The notes beneath the pieces were generated by a model, which was given only the letters and a program-made list of their open reading frames with translations, ran no database searches and was not told the DNA's origin. Position numbers and translations under genes: made by a program. Source: Nemertoderma westbladi (taxonomy: Eukaryota; Xenacoelomorpha; Nemertodermatida; Nemertodermatidae). Taken from it: DNA of 64,000 nucleotides. The DNA lies in the NCBI GenBank assembly GCA_032718475.1, contig JAUCBJ010008604.1, positions 1 through 64,000 on the forward strand, in the 5' to 3' direction. Shown one piece after another: positions 56,901-64,000 of this stretch; position 1 is the first letter of the stretch; the number at the start of each line of letters is the position of its first letter.

Positions 56901-58029
56901 CGACAGACATTCAACCTGGAGGTCACCAGTTCGATCCTCGACAACACCGACTTTGTTAATTTCCCAACGAAAATACGAAATTACAATAATAGGAAACCAC
57001 TCATTCCGGCAAAATACAAATAATAAAGTAAAATTCGGGGCCTTGAATGATAAGTCTTGCCCAAGGCAGACAAGAGACAACACTAAAAACTGATGAAATA
57101 ACATAGACCTGAAGTCAGTTAGAAACTGAAACTTATTTATAACCGCTAATGTTTGTTTTAAAGAATGAGACTATACTAACCTATAGTAGCAAGATTCCTC
57201 GAAGATAAAGGAGTTTTACTTCCCACATGAAAGTTTACCAGAGCAGCAACAGTATCGAAACAATCGCCTTCAATCTTGTATTGTGGTCTGTTTTCTGGCC
57301 CATTGGAGCGGGTGTTAGATTTGTGAATGACGTAGTGGAGGATATCAATGTTGTGGAGACAAGTTAGAACGTAAGAGCCGAGTTGGGAGGAACAATCCCG
57401 AACTAGGAAATCACCTGACTTCCTAAAGTTTATAAAGATATATTTATTACAATAATTTATAATGAAATTATACTTTTTGATAATGTATAATAAGGAACAA
57501 AATATTACTATTAGGCCCTACAAATAAATATTATTTTAATTACCCATTGTTAGCTCAAAATAAACATCCAAGTTTATGGCTCATTAGGTGACCCCTGGGG
57601 ATTCGATATACTGAACCGGACTTGCACTTGCTATCAAATTTTTGCAATTAGTAAGATACATCATGTAGGAAGTGACAGCTTTATGGCATAACGCCTCTCT
57701 CCACATTTAATTAGTAGCAGTAAATTATATAGCAGTTAATGGTTGAATCAGTTTAATTAAGGCCACTTCATCCATGGTTGAGTAGCACTCACAAGTGCTG
57801 ATACATAGGTTCTCAGCTGCAAAGCAAGGTTTAATCACTGCGATCATTATTTATTCAGATACAAAACCACTCACTTCATAGACAATTCAGCTTGTTGCCT
57901 TGGCAACGGTCCGTGGTACCAGGCGTGGCTACGGAGGTCGTAATTGGGTAATTTCAATTCGAATTCCAACTGTTTTTTCTGAGTTTCCGATACGGTGGTC
58001 TCGGCGGTGACAAACCCAGGAAGGGCCCT
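50433..58029 (-). CDS. BCAR3: NSP-family SH2 adaptor (BCAR3/SH2D3 type), seven exons, 5' end not found
   Basis: Exons, in transcript order: 57875-58029, 57181-57422, 54791-55405 (or 54764-55405), 53501-54477, 53114-53226, 52030-52198, 50433-50969. All phases agree and give about 935 residues. NSP proteins are cytoplasmic adaptors: an N-terminal SH2 domain binds phosphotyrosine, and a C-terminal Cdc25-like domain locked in a closed form binds the FAT domain of p130Cas to control adhesion and migration. Diagnostic stretches are DLRSHAWYHGPLPRQ, GDFLVRDCSS, TPVNRKLPVAYL, GFHLLQIPSGR, GFHSLMSGLTLSQ and MRLLWGS. The middle is a long Ser/Thr/Asn/Gln linker with internal repeats. Family members are 700-860 residues; the linker explains the extra length. 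Exons encoding the start have not been recognised. Whether it is strictly BCAR3 or the ancestor of all NSPs cannot be decided. Confidence 0.9.
51190..51335 (+). repeat. dispersed short repeat in an NSP intron
   Basis: The copy runs AAGGGAAGGGAGGAGGTTAC, then TTTTCTAACCAAAACAAT, then CACTTGCGACCAGCTTGCGC. Related copies lie at 27205-27260, 51655-51730 (reverse), 52925-53010, 56145-56225, 58125-58215 and 58970-59075, and a fragment at 16490-16515. Size and shape suggest a SINE or MITE family; no ends or target duplications could be fixed. Confidence 0.75.
52030..52198 (-). CDS. BCAR3: NSP exon f
   Basis: Acceptor TTTGTGTTTCAG|ATACC and donor TCTCAG|GTAAGA. It encodes RYHSMKLFVATLILYSGSTH and LGNLFGFHSLMSGLTLSQ, helices of the closed Cdc25-like fold. 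Phase runs from 2 to 0. Confidence 0.92.
53114..53226 (-). CDS. BCAR3: NSP exon e
   Basis: Acceptor TATATTTCAG|TTATT and donor GAAAG|GTAGAA. It encodes LGLSTGFHLLQIPSGRAIRE, matching the conserved GLELLTLPHGxxLRxD block of the NSP C-terminal domain. Confidence 0.9.
53501..54477 (-). CDS. BCAR3: NSP exon d: repeat-rich linker and start of the Cas-binding domain
   Basis: Acceptor CTATTATAG|TGCAA and donor GCAAAG|GTTAGT. After SPEEISRCIST comes a coding minisatellite (about 54060-54400), about nine copies of a 10-14 residue unit of the form NQSGGTTTDNI. An acidic Ser-rich stretch follows, then MVRSRLLETDCSILAKHIT, the first helices of the Cdc25-like domain. Confidence 0.88.
54791..55405 (-). 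CDS. BCAR3: NSP exon c: PVNR motif and linker
   Basis: The acceptor TTATTTTCAG|CAACT gives ATPVNRKLPVAYL, a hallmark that directly follows the SH2 domain in NSP proteins. The rest is low-complexity, with Tyr sites in short Pro-rich contexts (YDLPAGKY, YEPYDVIP, PPPLLPRKP) that could bind SH2 or SH3 partners. Two donors fit the phase: ACAG|GTCAGG (end 54791) or TTTAG|GTCTAT (end 54764). Confidence 0.85.
55500..57180 (-). other. NSP intron between exons b and c
   Basis: AT-rich intron DNA. It contains a dispersed-repeat copy at 56145-56225 and a SINE-like sequence at about 56876-57090. Confidence 0.6.
56876..57090 (+). mobile_element. tRNA-derived SINE relic
   Basis: GAATGGATAAAGCG resembles the RNA polymerase III A box, and CACCAGTTCGATCCTC, about 35 nt later, the B box (GGTTCGATTCC type). 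The body contains GTCTTGCCCAAGGCAGACAA, close to a block common in marine-animal SINEs. The clover-leaf arms no longer pair well, so it is not a working tRNA gene. Confidence 0.5.
57181..57422 (-). CDS. BCAR3: NSP exon b: SH2 core
   Basis: Acceptor AAACTTTAG|GAAG and donor ATAG|GTTAGT. It opens KSGDFLVRDCSSQLGSYVL with the phosphate-binding Arg of FLVR, then YKIEGDCFDTVAALVNFHVG, which closes the SH2 domain. Ends in phase 1. Confidence 0.92.
57875..58029 (-). CDS. BCAR3: NSP exon a: start of SH2 domain
   Basis: Acceptor TTTCTTTCAG|AGG and donor ATGAA|GTGAGT. It encodes RALPGFVTAETTVSETQ, the helix KKQLEFELKLPNYDLRS and the SH2 opening HAWYHGPLPRQQAE. It begins in phase 0 and ends in phase 2. 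Confidence 0.9.
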
Positions 58030-58124
58030 CTGAAAGAAAAATACATAAACAGATATTTTAAAATTGTTTTTAAATGTATGTTTTTAGGTCTAGTAGTATA
58101 CGATAATATCTTACCCTTACGTAA

Positions 58125-58215
58125 AAATTAAGGGAAATGCGCGGGTTGCAGTGGCGGTGTTTTCCAACCAAAACAATAAACTAACTTTCACAATTTCACT
58201 TGCGACTAACTTGCA
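58125..58215 (+). repeat. dispersed short repeat
   Basis: AAGGGAAATGCGCGGGTTGC, TTTTCCAACCAAAACAATAA and CACTTGCGACTAACTTGCAC mark another member of the family seen at 51190-51335, upstream of NSP exon a. Confidence 0.75.
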
Positions 58216-58969
58216 CCATTATCTGTGTTATATTATAATAATGCTGTATTCCCGGTTGTCAGCAGTTGGACTGAATAAATTGCCTACGATTTGAATTCAT
58301 CCCTGCATTTCTTTCAAATACTGCACTCACAATGAATATTGATCGTCGTGAAATTGAAATAGCTCTTTGATCTAAGTGGCGGTAAGATAACGAAAGGGCG
58401 GAAATTGTTAACCAGCTATCTGCACATACCTAGTAACCTACTGGTCCAAACACAAACAACAATGAATCTCTTTACTCGGGGATATTATCAATTCTCAAAT
58501 GCCATTGAATTGAGCCCGAAATTATTATCTTCCATCTATCAGCCACAAGACAGGACAGGCTGACAGGCTGACCCGGCATGGTATATACTAACCGGGATAC
58601 CATTAGTTGACCCTTCTGCCCATAATAATTTCACGTATCATCAGGGTTCTATGGATTTTTGTCGATAAATTATTTTATAGACGAGATATTCACAGAGGCT
58701 GCAGGCTTGTTTTTAACATTAATGAAGTTAAACGTTAGGATCACCAATTTTACTAAATCAATTCATTAAGATGAGGTCACTTCTTAAAATTAAAATCCAT
58801 AATGAATGACAAAGTAAAACACCACAAACGCACCCACGAGCGCCCTATACATCCCCATTCCAGTATCCGCACCACAAACACACACACGGACACCCACAAC
58901 ACTACAGACATATACGTATCTATCTGAGTGTGCTTAGTTTAGAGGGCTTAAATATGTTATTCACCTTTA

Positions 58970-59075
58970 ATTGAATTTAAAACATTAAAGGAAATGAGCA
59001 GGTTGCAGTGGAGGCGTTTTCTAACCAAAACAATAAACGAAACTATATTATTTTGTTTGCGTTCAATTTTCGCCT
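58970..59075 (+). repeat. dispersed short repeat
   Basis: AAAGGAAATGAGCAGGTTGC followed by TCTAACCAAAACAATAAACG, then a weaker match to the tail. Same family and orientation as the copies at 52925 and 58125. Confidence 0.75.
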
Positions 59076-61665
59076 ATCTGCCATACCACCCCGGCCTAGC
59101 TAGCTTCGTAACACACTCCAAATAAAATTGATGTAAAGCCTAACGTAGTAACTACTGTAATGCATTCATTATACTTCCTCTTGAACAAATATGTATTAAT
59201 TAGTAACAATATTATTATAAACACTAACATTTCGCGGAACACCATATAACAAAGAAAACGCTTTAGTTGCTGATGAAACACTGAAACATCCACAGTTCAC
59301 TGCCATAATCCGTAAATCTACACTATTAGAAAATACTCCTGCCTCACTAATTACTCAAAACTTTATTAAGTGACAACGAAATAAAAAAACATGTGGCCAT
59401 TATGTATCAGTGTCCTTCAATAAAACTGTAAGATTAACGGAAACAATGAGTCATACATAATCCTTCCCCAAGGTCTGCTGCATGTGTGATGTGTGACAAC
59501 TACACCAGAAGACATCCCATCAAAAAGCTTATGCGAAGAATATAATTAGTTGAAGCTGAAGGAAACTGGTATGTAGCAATTATAGTGGCAATAAAATGGA
59601 CTTACAAAGTTGAGCTCATTTCAATACAGCAGTAGTGTTTACTGCTTCTCAAAGTACAACGACCAGAACCAGAAATATCAATGAGAACACCACAGGTGTT
59701 ACTGGTTAATAAGCAAATTAATCCCATAACGTCTATACCCCTAAGATAGGTTGGGGGATTAGGAAGTGGCGTTGGAATATGAATAATATTATAGCCAATT
59801 GGAAGAGACATTGGCAGACAGTAGTAGTGGGGATAATGAGAAATCAGTTGTTCGGTCGTCGGTATTTCATTATTAAAATTAAGGCGCCGGGCCGCCAAGA
59901 TGTCGTAATCGTAACAGCTTTTGCAAATTGTAATATATTTCGTATCACGAATATGTTTATTTTGTTGCTAGGCAAACGTAAATTGTAAGTAGTGGATGGG
60001 ACTCTTAAAAATCAACGAAATACCTTAAAATTATGAATAAAAATAAAACCACACGCGCACACGGTGCTAGATTGTATCTCGTTTATTGTGTTGGTTAGAA
60101 TATCTTGCCAATCAGGGAGGACATGTAAGTATTTAAGGTCTTAAAAATTCAAATTAATTTAAATCGATTCAAATTATTCAATTTGAGAGATTCTTTCAAA
60201 AATATTACATTTTTTTAAACAAAAAAGATCAAGTTGTATACAATAACAATAACACACTAAAAAAGTGCGATTTGTTGTGTTGTGTTCTCATCCAGTATCT
60301 ATTTTCACCAGGTTCAAAAGTCCAAATCCCGTTCCGTCACCATCTTGAATTGGATATACACGACAATAATTCGTTTTATAAACCTATAAATTCTTGACAG
60401 AATAATAATTAAAACTGGCCGAATTTCATGACATCTGAAACCAAAGAACCAAAGAAACTCGAGTTATTGCCTATTGGTGTCGTGATGAAAAAGCTGAACG
60501 CTACGCGCTAATCCGTACTGAAGGATATACAGACTGAGTTGCACGCACTACTACGTTTAAAACGTCGGTTACTGCCATTTGTAATTTTATGGAATTACCA
60601 TCATAACATATCAGACGCTCCTACCTGATGCTGATGCAGAACGTCAGGCAAGCAAGCACTTAATGACACCCAACCCCGCCCACTCAACAAGAGACCGACG
60701 CTGTATCTAAATCTATCATTGATTGCCAATTACATAATGTGGCTGGTCCTGGTATCCGAGCGTGCTGATGCTGATACCCCCCACGCATTTACATGCGGAT
60801 GTAGTCCGAGGTGGTACTCATGAGGGGAGATAACCTTCCGGTTTGTTCATAATAAGGCCAATTAAAGGCAGTTCCTGTAGATTTATAACCTAATTCACAT
60901 AAATGATGAAATGACTTACAGAAATGACTTGTCATTACAAAGGCGATTGCAAACAAAACAGAAGCGCCAACGAGCTCATATTAAACTTGTACTATCTTTT
61001 TTATGTGGTATATATAAATGTAAGAGATGGAAAAAGATCAAAGCATAATTTCATGAGAAGCTCAGTATCTTTCGCTGTAAACATTATGAATAATATTGTC
61101 GATTACTGAGGGAGGTTAAGGTTGTTATTGGGAATCTGGGAAATCCAATCTAAGTGCATTCTGCGATCGGGCGTGGCCCAAGTGTGGAGCCTATGTTTAT
61201 ACCAGGCTGCCTCAGGAATGCTATACCGATAGAGACAATGACGACTTTGATACACATATAATATCGACAGTAAAAGCAATAATGACGGTAGTGGACGGCG
61301 CACCTGCGTTTATAGTCAAAGTTCAATATGTCAAACCTCTACCTATGGTGACTCACAAACTAATACAGCCACTCAAAGAACACCTGCGTGTGACATCAGT
61401 ATGATCTGTAAAAAATTCATTCTCAGTCAAATACGGCGACACATCACATCATACACATCACAAATCAATGATTAGCTGATAGATGTGTAGAGATACAAAC
61501 AAGTAAGATATGATGTCCCATTGTGATTGAGAAATCCGCTGCAACTCAGTGGGTGTCAGGATTTCACTTCTTATAAGTCCTACTGCACCAAGGAAACACG
61601 GAAGGAAGGTCACATAATGATCAAATCAACGATGTTAAGTTTAGTCGCAAGCCAAATTATCGGTG
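59076..61665. other. 5' side of the NSP locus, no exon recognised
   Basis: Upstream coding or non-coding NSP exons may lie here. A minus-strand frame at 59602-59898 ends at a good donor (ACTTT|GTAAGT) but in phase 2, which does not suit the mapped acceptor at 58030. Minus-strand CATCAG|GTAGGAG near 60622, next to a GTGGGCGGGG box, could be a non-coding first exon. Neither is supported beyond these signals. Confidence 0.3.
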
Positions 61666-61669
61666 TGCG

Positions 61670-62906
61670 GACACTTCCCCCCCCCCCCCCGGACACTTCC
61701 CCCCGTTCAAGTAGGACACTTTCCCCCCGGACACTTCCCCCCCGGACAGTTCCCCCCGCTCAAGTAGGACACTTCCCCCCCGGACACTTCCCCCCCAGAC
61801 ACCCCCCCCGGACACTTCCCCCCCCGACTGTTCTTAACTTCGCACATTCTTATTTTTCAATTTGTAAGGTAAACGGACTGCTTGTACCCAGACAAGTTGT
61901 ATCCAATTTTCCTTTCTTAGCTCAGAAAGTGATCTTTTGCATCCCGATTTTACATTTTATATCCAAGTTTTATTTGTGGATTTTATCAATGCAATTACAT
62001 CGTATTGTTTTCTAATCTTTAAACAATTAATTAGATGACCTATAAATTTCATCCCCCGAATGATATACAGTTTTTATTAACTATAGAATTATAATAATTA
62101 ATTGTTTTAATTATAGTTATTATTAGTCTTCTTTAAATTGTAGCAGATGGGTATGAATATTATTGTTGCAATCAAAATTATACCTCTCCAGGGTAAAATC
62201 GAGATGCATGCATCGACCTTTATTCTGTGCAATACATATTGATAAATTAATTAAATTTCCTGGTTACTTGCAATATTTTTAATAGGATTTTGTTGAATTA
62301 TATAATATTGTAGTAATTTATATATTAATTTGGTTAACATTCATTACAGCTCCTACTTTAGGCTTAGTCAATTTATTATCTGATGTTACAAACATGAATT
62401 GATTATTTCAAAATGGTCTCAAAGTCTGTCACCACGGGCACACAGGGAATGCCGGGGTTTGGGGACGGCAGCCCCCAACCAAATAAGCGGGGGTTTGGTG
62501 GCGGCAACCCCCAACTAAAGAAGCGGGGGCTTGGGGGCGGCAGCCCCCAACCTAAGAAGCGGGGATTTGGGGGCGGCAGGCCCCAATTAAAAGAAAAACA
62601 AATAAAATTTGACTATAAAAATGTTTCTTTTATAAATTTGAAAAAACTTGACTAGATACAACTTGCCCTGTAACCATCTTTAACTTTTGTTTATTGCTTT
62701 GGTGCACCCAGATTAATTTTAACACTTTAACTGGGGGGGAAGTGTCCAGGGGGGAAGTGGCCGGGGGGGAAGTGTCCGGGGGGGAAGAGTCCTACTTGGG
62801 CGGGGGGAAGTGTCCGGGGGGAAAGTGTCCGGGGGGAACTGTCCGGGGCGGAAGTGTCCGGGGGGAAAGTGTCCGGGGGGGGGAACTGTCCGGGGGGGAA
62901 GTGTCC
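61670..62906. mobile_element. inverted-repeat element with C-rich/G-rich ends
   Basis: 61670-61830 is a tandem run of GGACACTTCCCCCC-type units. 62733-62906 is the complementary run (GGGGGGAAGTGTCCGG). Some units in both add AAGTAGGA/TCCTACTTG. The outer ends share GGACACTTCCCCCC. The 0.9 kb between is AT-rich and carries the G-rich repeat at 62450-62590. No transposase. Confidence 0.65.
62450..62590 (+). repeat. 33-bp GGGGGCGGCAGCCCCCAA tandem repeat
   Basis: Four copies of a unit built from a G-run, GGCAGCCCCCAACC and AAGAAGCGGGG. Each contains a GGGGGCGGCAGCCCCC hairpin with 5-6 bp of C/G stem. The Gly/Pro/Gln-rich frame over it only follows the repeat. Confidence 0.8.
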
Positions 62907-62909
62907 TAA

Positions 62910-64000
62910 ATCCAAATTATCAGGTTAGCTGAAATAGTAGACATTCAAAACCAATCTTTTAATAATTAGCTTTTCATTTCAACAACAAATTCGATGCAAA
63001 ATGTATGAAAAGGTACTCGCACACTAATTAAACACATTGTATAGTATAAAGATAACCTTAACCTTAGGGATTATTTTGCATAAGACCGTTCATTTAATGG
63101 ACTGAGACAGGAAATGGTACATTAATTAATGTTGGATGTAGGACTGCATACAGCATACATATTCTTAGTAAAGCAACTAACATACGAAAAAACCTTCTTA
63201 ACTGTAAATAATTCCGTTCGACATTAGGCCTATAGAATTAAGAACTTTATTACAGAATTCCATTAATGTGAGTCGATCTTTCAGCATTGGGTTAGGGTTG
63301 ACTCTGAACCACTACTGACGGACTACTCTATATGACATCAACATGTGCGTGAAGCGTAAAGTTATGATTTCTAAGGCAGTTCTGTTTGTATTACTTTTAG
63401 GGCATTAACTCCTTCTCATAACTGAATGTGGTTTCTTGAATAACACGCGCTCACAAGCACAAGACAACACAACTTCGATCATTTTGATTAAATTAAAGCT
63501 ATAAATAATTGAGCATGTGGCAGAGATTTTATTTATAGTGGGAAAGTGAAAGAATATAAAAATAACGGCATGATAATACGGTAAGATGCTGAAAAATAAT
63601 ATGAGACCATCATAGTACAAATGTTTCCTGACAGTAATTTATGTTGAGTTTAATCAACAGAAGTCATATTGCTGACATTGACATGAAACTGAATAAGTAT
63701 GTGTGAGTATCCTAGTCGTAGTCTAAGAGGACGAAATTCCCCAAGATGTGTCTCCCTTTGTAAATCGCCGAGTAAACAATACCATACACGAGACACATGG
63801 GTTAATTAGAGTCTCAACCCGTCCCACAAACTATCACAGTGATTCCCGAATCCACGCAAAGATTCCCTATAATCTAATAACAAACTGAACCTGCACGCAC
63901 ATCATATAAACTATGAATAATTTAAGATGCCGTGGAGTTGGAGTGGTATGCAAATTAGCAGTACAACCAACTCAGAGTTACATAGTCACATCCGCCTAGT
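62910..64000. other. non-coding right end
   Basis: About 1.1 kb of AT-rich DNA with one TAGGCCTA palindrome (63225). No gene seen on either strand. Confidence 0.5.

Noticed and set aside
56876-56960. Functional tRNA gene
   Set aside because: A- and B-box-like blocks are present but the anticodon and acceptor stems do not pair; a SINE relic fits better.
59602-59898. 98-codon minus-strand frame as a separate gene
   Set aside because: No recognisable domain. It might be an NSP 5' exon, but the phase does not match the mapped acceptor without an unusual shift.
61103-61303. 66-codon minus-strand frame with a signal-peptide-like start (LPSLLLLLSILYVY)
   Set aside because: No family, no splice or promoter support, and its hydrophobic run comes from a simple AAT/AGC-rich stretch.
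62413-62655. Gly/Pro-rich 80-codon frame
   Set aside because: It is the translation of four copies of a 33-bp repeat inside an inverted-repeat element.

Overview
This is AT-rich animal nuclear DNA. Its housekeeping genes are metazoan (THOC1, WDR61/SKI8, FANCL, an SNF/U1A-type spliceosomal protein), and it carries an NSP-family adaptor gene (BCAR3/SH2D3 type) with GT-AG introns, a BEL/Pao LTR retrotransposon, hAT and foldback elements, and long minisatellites. The palindrome TAGGCCTA recurs throughout the unique non-coding DNA. A marine invertebrate, possibly a deuterostome, seems likely, but the species cannot be fixed from the sequence.

Layout. Positions 1-10192 are the 3' part of a BEL/Pao element: a gag-pol frame open at the left edge (to 4954), a tandem array, a second intact 844-codon frame (6407-8941), a stem-loop touching a polypurine tract, and a 3' LTR (9656 to about 10192). 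Positions 10200-15550 hold a decayed LINE fragment, a palindromic MITE and a foldback structure with tandem-repeat arms. Positions 15558-20164 are a non-autonomous hAT-type element with a perfect 8-bp target duplication, ending 48 bp before the THOC1 start codon. THOC1 (two exons, +) is at 20213-22763, WDR61 (-) at 25318-26223, FANCL (-) at 28149-29105 with a 1.3-kb inverted-repeat element just upstream, and the SNF/U1A gene (+) at 32967-33680. Positions 34789-46544 are an 11.8-kb array of about 450 copies of a 26-bp unit, and 47116-49428 a second satellite with 40- and 58-bp units. From 50433 to at least 58029 (-) lies the NSP gene, with seven recognisable coding exons. The rest, to 64000, is non-coding and repeat-rich.

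The host genes do not form a functional cluster. THOC1 (mRNA export), WDR61 (PAF/SKI complexes), SNF (U1/U2 snRNPs), FANCL (DNA crosslink repair) and NSP (SH2/Cas signalling) are ordinary neighbours. The most unusual system is the second frame of the BEL/Pao element, which joins a DEDD-type (RNase D-like) exonuclease-like region to three CCHC zinc knuckles. I know of no BEL/Pao element described with such a frame, but I could not search. The very long open frames across 34.7-46.6 kb are a by-product of a stop-free 26-bp repeat, not genes.
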